From positions 1-63,066 of the forward strand of contig JAQGIW010000165.1 in the NCBI GenBank assembly GCA_028290905.1: a stretch of DNA of 63,066 nt, written 5' to 3'. Of this stretch, positions 34,276 through 42,736 are shown in pieces (the stretch's first letter is position 1; each line of letters opens with the position of its first letter). The notes beneath the pieces were generated by a model. The model made no database searches, was not told the DNA's origin, and was given only the letters and a program-made list of their open reading frames with translations. The stretch is from Caulobacteraceae bacterium. GTDB taxonomy: Bacteria; Pseudomonadota; Alphaproteobacteria; Caulobacterales; Caulobacteraceae. A program made the position numbers and the translations under genes.

Positions 34276-36291
34276 ATGAGCGAAGGCCGGACCAGCGCCG
34301 AGTCCTCCGGAGAGAGGCCGCGCTATTCGGCCTTCATCAGCTACAACCATCGCGATCGGAAACAGGCGATCTGGCTGCACCGGGCGCTGGAGAGCTACCG
34401 GATCCCGGCGCGGATGCGGGGCCGCCCCAGTCCATTCGGCCCGCTCGGCGCTCGCCTGCCTCCCGTCTTTCGCGACCGGGAAGAACTCGCCGCCTCCTCC
34501 GACCTGGCGATGTCCGTCCGGACGGCGCTCGAACAGGCCTACTCGCTGATCGTCGTCTGCTCTCCCAACGCCGCCCGGTCGAAGTGGGTCAACGAAGAGA
34601 TCCGCAGCTTTGCCGCGCTGGGCCGTCGCGACCGGATCCAGTGCCTGATCGTCGGCGAAGCCTCCAGGACCGGAAACGGGGCCAGCCAGAGCTACTTCCC
34701 TCCGGCGCTCTTCGAGGATGGGCGCGGACATCCGCTCGCCGCCGACCTGCGGCCCGACCAGGACGGCCCGCAGGGCGCGAGGCTCAAGCTGCTGGCTGGG
34801 ATTCTCGGCGTCGGCTACGACGAACTCCGCCAGCGCGAGCAGGCGCGGCGCGCCCGGCGGCTTCTGGCGGCGGCGACGGGCTTCGGCGCCGCCTTCGCCA
34901 TGATGACCGCCCTGGCGATCCTCGCCGTCCTTTCCCGGAACGATGCGGTCGCGGAGCGCGATATCGCCCGGCGCAAGACGATCACCGCCGAGCGAACCGT
35001 CGACTTCGTGAAATCGCTGTTCGAGGTCTCCGATCCATCGGAGGCGCGGGGCGCCACGGTCACCGCCCGGGAGATTCTCGACCGGGGCGCGGCGCGGATC
35101 CAGCGGGACCTCGGGGACGAGCCTTCGGTGAAGGCGGAACTCGCCACCACGCTGGGCGAGGTCTACGGTGGCCTCGGGCTCTACCGCCGCGGAGAGGCCC
35201 TGATCCGGCAGACGCTGCGGCTCCCCAACGTGGACATGGCCACGCGCGCCCGCCAGTACGCCGCGCTGGGCGAGGCCCAGGCCCGCCAGGGGGACTACGC
35301 GGGCGCGGTCCAGTCCTTCCGACGAGCCCTCGCCGACGGCGCCAAGGCCGACCCCAACCCGGCCCTGGCGACCCGCATCCTGGACGGTCTCGGCGAGGCC
35401 CTTTCGGCGCTCAACGACGACGCCGGCTCGAACGCGGTGCTCGAACGCGCGCTTGCCCTGGATGCGCGGCGGCTCGGCGCCGGAGCGCCGGATGTGGCGC
35501 GCGACCTCGAGGCCCTGGCATTCAATGACGTCGACGCGAAGCGATATGACCAGGCGCGCACCAGGGTCGAGCGCGCCCTGGCCATTCGCCTGAACACCGA
35601 GGGCCCGCGCCATCCCAAGGTCGGAGAAGACCTGAACGCTCTCGGCGCGATCGCCTACTTTCAGAACCGACCCGCGGTCGCCGAAGACTACTATCGGCGC
35701 TCACTGGCGCTCGCCGAGGTGGTGATCGGGCCCGACCATCCCGACACCGCCACCATCATGAACAACCTGGCCCGTCTGATGGTCGAGCGCCGGGACTTCG
35801 CCGACGCCGAGCCGATCCTGAAGAAGGCGGTCGACATCATCCTGAAGCAACGCGACGCCAGCTACGACGACCTCGCCTTCTCGTTCGACAACCTCGCCCT
35901 GGCGGAACGCGGGATGGGCGACGACGCCGGGGCCGAAGCCTTGCTGATGAAGGCTCTGAGGGCGGCCCGCCTCCACAACCACCGCAATGTGGCGCCCGTC
36001 CTGGTCGATCTGGCCGATGTCCTGTGCGGCCGCAAGCGCCCGGCCGAGGGCTTGGCCCTTCTGGACCAGGCCGCGCCGATCATGTCCAAGGCCTATGCCG
36101 AGGACCCCTGGCGGAACGCCTGGCTCCATGCGATCCGCGGGCGCTGCCTGCTGGCCGGTGGCGAGGCCAAGGCCGCGCTTGGCGAACTGATCGCCAGCAC
36201 CCCGACGATCTCGGCACGCTGGTCGAGCGACAGCCTCTACGGCGAGCGCGCGACCCGCCTGCTCGCGGACGCCCGGCGCGCCAATCTCTAG
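34276..36291 (+). CDS. TIR domain - membrane helix - TPR protein (671 aa)
   Basis: ATG at 34276 chosen; the frame upstream overlaps the PEP-CTERM gene. Residues 15-175: TIR_2 domain (YSAFISYNHRD, VFRDREELAASSDL, SLIVVCSPNAARSKWVNEEI, the last with the conserved glutamate). A single hydrophobic helix lies at about 198-225 (ATGFGAAFAMMTALAILAVL). A charged coil follows, then a long TPR region (about 240-660) with tetratricopeptide units of the FVKSLFEVSDPSEARG type and repeats such as VERALAIRLNTEGPRHPKV. The TIR domain would be cytoplasmic and the TPR part on the other side of the membrane. It is a second, differently built TIR-TPR protein besides that at 1049. Confidence 0.87.
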   Translation: MSEGRTSAESSGERPRYSAFISYNHRDRKQAIWLHRALESYRIPARMRGRPSPFGPLGARLPPVFRDREELAASSDLAMSVRTALEQAYSLIVVCSPNAARSKWVNEEIRSFAALGRRDRIQCLIVGEASRTGNGASQSYFPPALFEDGRGHPLAADLRPDQDGPQGARLKLLAGILGVGYDELRQREQARRARRLLAAATGFGAAFAMMTALAILAVLSRNDAVAERDIARRKTITAERTVDFVKSLFEVSDPSEARGATVTAREILDRGAARIQRDLGDEPSVKAELATTLGEVYGGLGLYRRGEALIRQTLRLPNVDMATRARQYAALGEAQARQGDYAGAVQSFRRALADGAKADPNPALATRILDGLGEALSALNDDAGSNAVLERALALDARRLGAGAPDVARDLEALAFNDVDAKRYDQARTRVERALAIRLNTEGPRHPKVGEDLNALGAIAYFQNRPAVAEDYYRRSLALAEVVIGPDHPDTATIMNNLARLMVERRDFADAEPILKKAVDIILKQRDASYDDLAFSFDNLALAERGMGDDAGAEALLMKALRAARLHNHRNVAPVLVDLADVLCGRKRPAEGLALLDQAAPIMSKAYAEDPWRNAWLHAIRGRCLLAGGEAKAALGELIASTPTISARWSSDSLYGERATRLLADARRANL

Positions 36292-36299
36292 AGCGTCTT

Positions 36300-36322
36300 G
36301 CGATCTGATGGAATCAGATCGC
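36300..36322. terminator. short perfect hairpin after the TIR-TPR gene
   Basis: GCGATCTGAT and ATCAGATCGC form a 10-base stem with a GGA loop, 8 bases past the TAG stop. No T-run follows, so intrinsic termination is uncertain; it may instead be a dispersed repeat or operator. Confidence 0.45.
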
Positions 36323-36437
36323 CGCTGACGTCGCCGACGATCACGCGGGTCATGGGTATGCGCCGGGACCGCATCGTCCTGGCGGCGGGGTCGGGAACGG
36401 CTTCACTATTCTCCGTCGACTCCGCCGCCCGCACGCC

Positions 36438-37271
36438 TCACCGCCCGGTGAACGCCGGCGCGCGCTTTTCCACGAAGTGGGCGACGCCTTCCTTGAAGTC
36501 TTCGCTGGTGAAGCTGGCCGGCATGTCAGCGTTGGCGGCGTCGATCGCTTCGCCGAGGCCCTGGAACATGGCGTTCCAGATCTCGCGCTTCATCTCGCGC
36601 TGGGACCTCGGGGAGACTTCCGTCGCCAGCATGCGGGCGTAGGCCATCACCTCGTCGTGGAAGCTCTGGTGGGGGATCACCCGGTTGACCAGGCCCATCG
36701 CGCCGGCCTCGGGCGCGAGGATGGTGCGGGCCGAGAACAGCAGGTCGGCGGCGTTGGCGATGCCGACGATCCTGGGCAGCAGCCAGGAGATGCCGTGCTC
36801 GGCGATCAGGCCGCGCCGGGCGAAGGCGGTGGTGAACTTGGCCGCGTCGGAGGCGAAGCGGATGTCGGCGTAGAGCGCCATCACAAGGCCAAGCCCGGCG
36901 CAGGCGCCGTTGATGGCGGCGATGATCGGCTTGGGCACGGCGGGGAAATAGGCATACTGCTTCTGGAAGTCGCTGCGCGAGGCCGGGTCGAACGGCCCCG
37001 GTCGCGTCCGCGCCGGGGCGGCCGACTCGCTCTCGCCGCGGGAAGAAGCGACCGTTGACTGCAGGCCGCCCATGTCGGCCCCGGCGCAGAAGCCGCGGCC
37101 GGCGCCGGTGAGCACGATCACCCGCACCGCGTCGTCGTCCGCGGCAGACTTCATCGCCGTGCGTACGTCGCGCTCCATCTCGGCGCGCCAGGCGTTGAGC
37201 CGGTCCGGGCGATTGAGGGTGACGACGGCCACGCCGTCCTCCACCCCGTACAGGATGTCTTGGTGGCCCAT
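36438..37271 (-). CDS. enoyl-CoA hydratase/isomerase family protein (277 aa)
   Basis: Crotonase fold: VAVVTLNRPDRLNAW at the start, oxyanion-hole strand RGFCAGADMGG, AAINGACAGLGLVMAL (second oxyanion loop), then FTTAFARRGLIAEHG. The first catalytic glutamate position is not conserved as in classical hydratases; a glutamate is present in IAEHGISW. The C-terminal EGVAHFVEKRAPAF is typical. It acts on acyl-CoA thioesters, probably in fatty or aromatic acid breakdown. It diverges from the SDR gene at 37354. Confidence 0.87.
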   Translation of the reverse strand: MGHQDILYGVEDGVAVVTLNRPDRLNAWRAEMERDVRTAMKSAADDDAVRVIVLTGAGRGFCAGADMGGLQSTVASSRGESESAAPARTRPGPFDPASRSDFQKQYAYFPAVPKPIIAAINGACAGLGLVMALYADIRFASDAAKFTTAFARRGLIAEHGISWLLPRIVGIANAADLLFSARTILAPEAGAMGLVNRVIPHQSFHDEVMAYARMLATEVSPRSQREMKREIWNAMFQGLGEAIDAANADMPASFTSEDFKEGVAHFVEKRAPAFTGR

Positions 37272-37353
37272 GGCGTTTCCCTTATCGCTTTGACGGCCAT
37301 GGTGTGGGCGCCGGCCATGGCCCTGTCAACAAGGCGCCCGGCGTGAGGAAACC

Positions 37354-38133
37354 ATGGTCTCGACCCAGCTCTTCGACCTCTCGGGAAAGGTCGCCCTGCT
37401 CACCGGCGCGTCCAAGGGCATGGGCCGGGCCATGGCCGAGGCCCTCGCCGACCACGGGGCGCGGGTGATGATCTCCAGCCGCAAGCTCGACCAGTGCGTC
37501 GCCGCGGCCGAGGCGATCAACGTGCGCTGCCGGGAGGAGCGCGCCTACGCCTTCGCCTGCAACGCCGGCTACAAGGATCAGCTGCGCGCCCTGGTCGACG
37601 CCACCCATGAGCGCGTGGGGCCCGTAGACATCCTGGTCGGCAACGCCGGGGTGAACCCCTTCTACGGCCCGATGTCGGACATCCCGGACGAGGCCTACGA
37701 CAAGATCATGGCGACCAATGTGAAGTCGAACCACTGGCTGGCCCAGATGGTCGCGCCGGACATGATCGCGAAGGGCCGCGGCTCGATCATGATCACCTCC
37801 AGCGTCGGCGCCTTCACGCCCTCGGTGACACTGGGGACCTATCACATCTCCAAGCTGGCGGTGATCGCCCTCGCCCGGAACCTGGCCGCCGAGCTCGGCC
37901 CTCACGGCGTGCGCGCCAACGCCATCTGCCCCGGCCTCATCCGCACAGACTTCGCCCAGGCCCTGTGGGACAATCCGGAGGCCGAGGAGCGCGCCCGGCA
38001 GGAGATCCCGCTGCGCCGCCTGGGAGAAGCCGACGACCTCAGGGGCGTGGCGGTGTTCCTGGCCTCCGACGCCAGCGCCTATATGACCGGCCAGGCCCTC
38101 ACCGTCTGTGGCGGCTCCAACATGTGGAGCTAG
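37354..38133 (+). CDS. short-chain dehydrogenase/reductase (259 aa)
   Basis: Classical SDR: LTGASKGMG cofactor loop, basic SSRKL after the second strand (NADP preference), GNAGVNP, TSSVGAF with catalytic Ser, YHISK with Tyr and Lys, CPGLIRTDFA. Family members of this type are often annotated beside acyl-CoA enzymes. It is transcribed away from the enoyl-CoA hydratase gene, with about 80 bases between starts. Confidence 0.87.
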   Translation: MVSTQLFDLSGKVALLTGASKGMGRAMAEALADHGARVMISSRKLDQCVAAAEAINVRCREERAYAFACNAGYKDQLRALVDATHERVGPVDILVGNAGVNPFYGPMSDIPDEAYDKIMATNVKSNHWLAQMVAPDMIAKGRGSIMITSSVGAFTPSVTLGTYHISKLAVIALARNLAAELGPHGVRANAICPGLIRTDFAQALWDNPEAEERARQEIPLRRLGEADDLRGVAVFLASDASAYMTGQALTVCGGSNMWS

Positions 38134-38315
38134 ACGCGTCGATAGTGCTGAGCGTCCGGTTGACGTTCGGCCTGTTTCTTTCGAAGCGCGATGGTTCTTC
38201 TTGCGAACCTCGGCCGAATGACGCGATCCCGGACCGGCGCCTTCGCGACCTTCGCGTCTTCGTGGTCGAATTCAAACGCAGCGACAGGCCCCGCCTCACC
38301 CGCCGCCGACACCGC

Positions 38316-38843
38316 CTATCGCGTCATGAAGGGGCTGTCGCCGGGCTTGAAGAGTTCGTGGGCGCGCTTCCATTCGGCGAAGGCGCCCAGGATGTGCGGC
38401 GGATCGCCGTGCAGTTCGGTGAAGCCGCCGCTGACCGAGCGGGTGTCGAAGTAGCAGGCGTCCACCTGGTCGGCGTAGAGGCGGCAGGCGTCGACGAAGC
38501 CGGCCTTCTTCAGACGATCGTATTCGGCCTCGAAGTCGTGAACCAGCAGGCCGAGGTGGTGGTAGCCCTCCTCGCCGGCCCTGTACATGTCGCGATAGAT
38601 CGACGGCTGGTCGTCGTGCTGCTGGATGAACTGGATCATCATGTCGCCCAGGTACCCGAAGGCGTAGGAAACGTCGGCCTGGGTCGGCGTGCCGCGATAG
38701 TGGAACTTGTCGGTCTTGTGGTGTGGGACCATCAGGAACGGCCCGGCGTAATAGAGCTTCGACCACTTCTCGATCGAGGCCTCGAGGTCGTCCACATAAT
38801 AGGCGTACTGGAAGATCGGATACTCCGACAAGGTCTGCGCCAC
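38316..38843 (-). CDS. VOC (glyoxalase/bleomycin resistance) family protein (175 aa)
   Basis: Start ATG at 38843. Vicinal-oxygen-chelate fold: FQYAYYVDDLEASIEKW (first beta-alpha unit), HYRGTPTQADVSYAFG, then the second half EGYHHLGLLVHDFEAEYDRL with the metal-ligand histidine and GGFTELHGDPP with the glutamate. Role unknown. It diverges from the Old Yellow Enzyme gene. Confidence 0.8.
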   Translation of the reverse strand: MAQTLSEYPIFQYAYYVDDLEASIEKWSKLYYAGPFLMVPHHKTDKFHYRGTPTQADVSYAFGYLGDMMIQFIQQHDDQPSIYRDMYRAGEEGYHHLGLLVHDFEAEYDRLKKAGFVDACRLYADQVDACYFDTRSVSGGFTELHGDPPHILGAFAEWKRAHELFKPGDSPFMTR

Positions 38844-39138
38844 CGTCCTGCTCCCTGATGACTATTAAGCCGGAACGGGTCCGGTCTCGTGTCGCATGAT
38901 TTCTGGTGGTTGTCCGCCGGGGGCGGCGCGCTGTCAAGGTGAAATATGGATCATGTTTCGGAGTTGGAGGGCCGGCGGGACGGGCGCCAGGCGCGCCGAG
39001 ATCGAGGCGCGGCCGCGGGCCCCTCGCCTCCCCCTTCCCCACCGCGGAGGCCGCCGGGGACGCCGGCGCACCGGCGCCCGTTGGATTCCGCTCCGCAATG
39101 CCCAGTTGAGGCGTGCCCCTTCAGCCCGGAGCCGTCCG
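38844..39138. other. intergenic stretch between divergent genes
   Basis: About 295 bases between the VOC gene and the TTG start of the oxidoreductase. Open frames here are arginine/proline-rich and not convincing. Presumed divergent promoters; no operator recognised. Confidence 0.3.
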
Positions 39139-40266
39139 TTGTCCCATCCCACCCTTCTTTCGCGTTTCAAGATCCGCGAGCTCACCCTCAAGAACCGCGT
39201 GGTGATCTCGCCGATGTGCCAGTACAGCGCCGTCGAGGGCGTGGTGAACGACTGGCACCTGGTCCACCTGGGACGCTTCGCCATCGGCGGCGCGGCCCTG
39301 GTGTTCGTGGAAGCCACCGGGGTGGAGCCGCGCGGCCGCATCAGCCCGGGCGACGTGGGCCTGTGGAACGACGACCAGGCGCGAGCCCTGGCGCGGATCG
39401 CCGAGTTCCTGAAGGCCAACGGCTCGGCCGCCGGCATCCAGCTGGCCCACGCCGGCCGCAAGGGCTCCACGCGGCGGCCGTGGGACGGCGGCGGCGAGCT
39501 GACGGCCGAGGACGCCGCCAAGGGCGAGCCGCCCTGGGAGACCATCGCGCCCAGCGCCATCCCCTTCGCCGAAAACTACCCGCTCCCCAAGGCCATGAGC
39601 ACCGCCGACATGGGCGAAGTGATCGTCGCCTTCCGCGAGGCCACCCGACGCGCCCGCGACGCCGGCTTCGACGTGGTGGAGATCCACGCCGCCCACGGCT
39701 ATCTGCTGCACGAATTCCTCTCGCCCCTGTCGAACCACCGGACCGACCAGTACGGCGGCGACCTGGCCGGGCGGATGAAGTTCCCGCTCGAGGTGATCGA
39801 GACGGTCCGCGCGGTGTGGCCGTCGAAGAAGCCGCTCTTCCTGCGCGTCTCGGCCACCGACCACATCGAGGGTGGCCTCACCCTCGAGGACACTGTGGAA
39901 TTCGCCAGAGCGGCCAAGGCCCTGGGCGTCGACCTGGTCGACTGCTCCTCCGGCGGCAATACCCCGACGCCGCCGAAGATCCGCCCAGGCTATCAGGTCC
40001 CCTATGCCGCGCGCGTTCGCGAGGACACCGGGGTGGCCACCATGGCGGTTGGCCTGATCCTGGACCCCCGCCTCGCCGAAGACGTCCTCACCGAGGGCGA
40101 CGCGGACCTTATCGCGCTGGCGCGCCCGGCCCTCGACGATCCCAACTTCGCCATCCATGCCTCCGCCGTTCTCACCGGCACGCCCCACTACGCCCTCGCC
40201 CCCACCCCCGCCCGCAGCGGCCTGGACCGTCTCGCCCAGTCGCTGCGGCACATCGAGCTGGATTGA
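39139..40266 (+). CDS. NADH:flavin oxidoreductase, Old Yellow Enzyme (YqjM-like, 375 aa)
   Basis: TTG start chosen: CGGAG lies 7 bases upstream and the frame before it is not protein-like. FMN-dependent TIM barrel: ISPMCQYSAVEG with the redox-tuning Cys of the YqjM class, GIQLAHAGRKGS (His/Gln at flavin), VEIHAAHGYLLHEFLSPLSN with substrate His pair, HRTDQYGG, and the C-terminal ADLIALARPALDDP phosphate loop. Reduces activated alkenes (enones, nitro compounds). Typical length. Followed after 56 bases by a methyltransferase. Confidence 0.9.
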   Translation: MSHPTLLSRFKIRELTLKNRVVISPMCQYSAVEGVVNDWHLVHLGRFAIGGAALVFVEATGVEPRGRISPGDVGLWNDDQARALARIAEFLKANGSAAGIQLAHAGRKGSTRRPWDGGGELTAEDAAKGEPPWETIAPSAIPFAENYPLPKAMSTADMGEVIVAFREATRRARDAGFDVVEIHAAHGYLLHEFLSPLSNHRTDQYGGDLAGRMKFPLEVIETVRAVWPSKKPLFLRVSATDHIEGGLTLEDTVEFARAAKALGVDLVDCSSGGNTPTPPKIRPGYQVPYAARVREDTGVATMAVGLILDPRLAEDVLTEGDADLIALARPALDDPNFAIHASAVLTGTPHYALAPTPARSGLDRLAQSLRHIELD

Positions 40267-40322
40267 TCCGGAGCCTTGCCTCCGCGCCGGGCGGACCGCC
40301 GGTCGCTGCGGTATGCTCTCGC

Positions 40323-41180
40323 ATGTCCGCCCCGCCGCCGCTTCCGCCCAACCTGCGCCACGACGCCTTCGCCGGCCTGGCCGACGACTACGTCCGCTAT
40401 CGCCTGCCCTATCCCGCGCCGATGGTGGAGGCGATCCTCATCGAGGCGCGCATCCCGCCCGCCGGCGCGCGGGCGATCGATCTCGCCTGCGGGACCGGCC
40501 GCGTGGCCCTGGCGATCGCGCCGCGGTTCGCCAACGTCCGGGCCGTGGACCTGGAGCCGGAGATGGTCGAGGCCGGACGACGCGAAGCGCGGCGGCTGCG
40601 CGTGAGCAACATCCTCTGGAGCGTCGGCTCCGCCGAGGACTTCGAGGCGCCGGCGGGCGCCTTCCATCTCGTCACCGCCGGCGACTCGTTCCACCGACTG
40701 GATCGCCCCCGCGTCGCCGCCCGGGCGCTCGGCTGGCTCGCGCCCGCAGGCGCCCTGGTCACCCTGGGCTCCGAGGGTTTCCTCGACGGTGACGCCCCGT
40801 GGCGGCGCGTCCTTGCCGTGGTGGTCCGCGCCTTCGTCGGGGAGCCGGCCCGGCGCCTGGGCGCGCCAAACGCACCCATTGCCGAGGAGATCGCCGACCA
40901 GGAAGCCGTCCTCCGCGCGGCCGGCTTCGCGCCGGTCGTGAGCCGGGATTTCGAGATCGCCCACGAATGGCCGCTCCCAGAGCTGCTCGGCAACCTGCGC
41001 TCCACCTCGGTCCTCTCCCGCGCCGCCCTGGGCGAGCGTCATGAAGCGTTCGAGGCGGCCCTCACCGCCGCGCTCCTCGCCCACGACCCCTCCGGCCGCT
41101 ACGCCGAGACGGTGCGGTTCGGCTACACCGTCGCGCACAAGCCGGCCGCCGCCCGTCGCTCAGCGATTCGAGCATGGTGA
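40323..41180 (+). CDS. class I SAM-dependent methyltransferase (285 aa)
   Basis: ATG at 40323. SAM-binding motif I is AIDLACGTGRVALAIA, with motif II VRAVDLEPEMVEAG. N-terminal FAGLADDYVRYRLPYP is common in this group. No substrate clue. It lies in the same direction 56 bases after the oxidoreductase, and an RlpA-like lipoprotein gene follows about 50 bases downstream. Confidence 0.8.
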   Translation: MSAPPPLPPNLRHDAFAGLADDYVRYRLPYPAPMVEAILIEARIPPAGARAIDLACGTGRVALAIAPRFANVRAVDLEPEMVEAGRREARRLRVSNILWSVGSAEDFEAPAGAFHLVTAGDSFHRLDRPRVAARALGWLAPAGALVTLGSEGFLDGDAPWRRVLAVVVRAFVGEPARRLGAPNAPIAEEIADQEAVLRAAGFAPVVSRDFEIAHEWPLPELLGNLRSTSVLSRAALGERHEAFEAALTAALLAHDPSGRYAETVRFGYTVAHKPAAARRSAIRAW

Positions 41181-41231
41181 GGGGTAGACACCCGGCGGAT
41201 CGGCTTGGGGGCAGACGGCGTTCTCATCGGC

Positions 41232-41678
41232 ATGAAAGACCGGCGTTACTGGCTCGAGTTCGCTGGCGGGCGCCGCGTCGCGCGGGCGCTGCACGCGTTG
41301 CTGGCTCTTGTCTTCTTCGCCGCCCCATTGAGCGCTTGTGATCGCGAGACCAATCGTCCGAAGGTGGCGACCGCACCACCCAAGCCGGTTCAAACGGGTG
41401 AGGCTTCGTATTACGCGCGGGGGCTGAGGGGCAGGCTCACCGCGAGCGGAGAGCCGCATGACCCCAGCGCTCTCACGGCCGCCAGTCCATCACTCCCCCT
41501 GGGCTCCGCCGCAAAGGTCACCAATAGGGAGAATGGGAGATCGGTGGTGGTCAAGATCGATGATCGCGGTCCCCGCGCGAAAGATCGGATCCTTGATGTC
41601 TCGCGCAAAGCCGCTGACCGTCTCGCGTTCAAGGGCAAGGGGGTCGCCGAGGTGGCGGTCCAACCGCTGAAGCCCTGA
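41232..41678 (+). CDS. RlpA-like double-psi beta-barrel lipoprotein (148 aa)
   Basis: ATG at 41232; an in-frame TTG at 41205 is possible. Residues 1-38 are a signal sequence with lipobox LSAC. The mature part is an RlpA-type domain: GEASYYARGLRGRLTASGE, then LPLGSAAKVTN, VVVKIDDRGP and ILDVSRKAADRL. In full RlpA enzymes these motifs carry the lytic transglycosylase Asp/His residues; here DDRGP is present. Likely outer-membrane lipoprotein with a role in the cell wall. No SPOR domain. Confidence 0.82.
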   Translation: MKDRRYWLEFAGGRRVARALHALLALVFFAAPLSACDRETNRPKVATAPPKPVQTGEASYYARGLRGRLTASGEPHDPSALTAASPSLPLGSAAKVTNRENGRSVVVKIDDRGPRAKDRILDVSRKAADRLAFKGKGVAEVAVQPLKP

Positions 41679-41928
41679 GCAGCGATGAGCCGCAGTGCTG
41701 ATGCGCCGGGAGCGGAGTTTGGGCGGATCGTTTCAGCGGTGCGAACCAACGTCGCAGAAAATATTTACAACAACTTTCGCCTGACGCGTGAGGCCCTATT
41801 CACCCTGGCCTCTAGGCTGACCTGGAATATTGCATTGTGCTACACCTGAGCGTTCTTTCTCATCGTGTAGGCACTTGATTTCCAGGGGGCGACGGCGTGC
41901 GCGCCGTCGCCGGCCCATGCGCCTCCCC

Positions 41929-42645
41929 TTACCCGAACGCCTCGTCGAAGGCGTCCAGCATCGCGCGCCAGCTGCGCTTGTCGGTGCGCTCGTCGTACTT
42001 GATCCCGGGGCGGCCGAACGCGCTGGCGTCGGGGTTGGTGAACGAGTGCTCGGCCCCGCCGTAGAGGATGACCCGGTAGTCCACCCCGCCGTCATGCATC
42101 TCCTTCTCGAAGGCGGCGCGCTGTTCGGGGGGAATGATGGGATCGGCGTCGCCGATCTGCACCAGCACCTGGCCCTTGATGTTCCTGGCGTCCGCGGGCC
42201 GCGCGGTGGCGAGGCCGGAGTGGAAGCCGACCACCACCCTGACGTCCGCGCCCGACCGCGCCAGCTCCAGCACCGTCGTGCCGCCGAAGCAGTAGCCGAT
42301 GCCGGCCAGGCGCGCGGCGTCGGTCTCGGGGCGGGCGGCCAGCACGCCAAGGGCGCTCGCCGCGATGGCGCGGATGCCGGTCGGGTCGGCCATGAAGCCG
42401 CCGATGCGCTTCATCATCTCGTCGAAGTCGGTGAGCACCTCGCCGCCGCCGTGATAGTCCATGGCGAAGGCGACATAGCCGGCCTCGGCCAGCTTGCGCG
42501 CGAAGCCCATCACCAGCGGCCCGCGCCCGGGCGCCTCGGGCGCCAGCAGCACGCCCGGCCGCTTGCCGGAGCGCGTCTCGTCGACGGCGAGGTAGCCGAG
42601 GTAGCGCTTGCCACCCACGTCGTAGGCGATCTCTTCGGTCTTCAT
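41929..42645 (-). CDS. dienelactone hydrolase family protein (238 aa)
   Basis: ATG (complement of 42643-42645) preceded by GGGAGAA. Alpha/beta hydrolase with the dienelactone-hydrolase triad: nucleophile Cys in GYCFGGTT, Asp in QIGDADPIIP, His in GAEHSFTNP. Length is as expected. It would hydrolyse cyclic enol lactones or other esters in aromatic degradation. Confidence 0.88.
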   Translation of the reverse strand: MKTEEIAYDVGGKRYLGYLAVDETRSGKRPGVLLAPEAPGRGPLVMGFARKLAEAGYVAFAMDYHGGGEVLTDFDEMMKRIGGFMADPTGIRAIAASALGVLAARPETDAARLAGIGYCFGGTTVLELARSGADVRVVVGFHSGLATARPADARNIKGQVLVQIGDADPIIPPEQRAAFEKEMHDGGVDYRVILYGGAEHSFTNPDASAFGRPGIKYDERTDKRSWRAMLDAFDEAFG

Positions 42646-42736
42646 GGCGGCGTTCTCCCTTTCCTGGTCGTTCCCGGAGCCTTGATAGCGGATACCCTCC
42701 GCGCCTCGTAGCTCGGCTCTTTCCCGGAGACCAGCG

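Noticed and set aside
38134-38315. Possible small gene between the SDR and the VOC gene
   Set aside because: Frames on both strands are short, Arg/Ser-rich and lack ribosome-binding sites.
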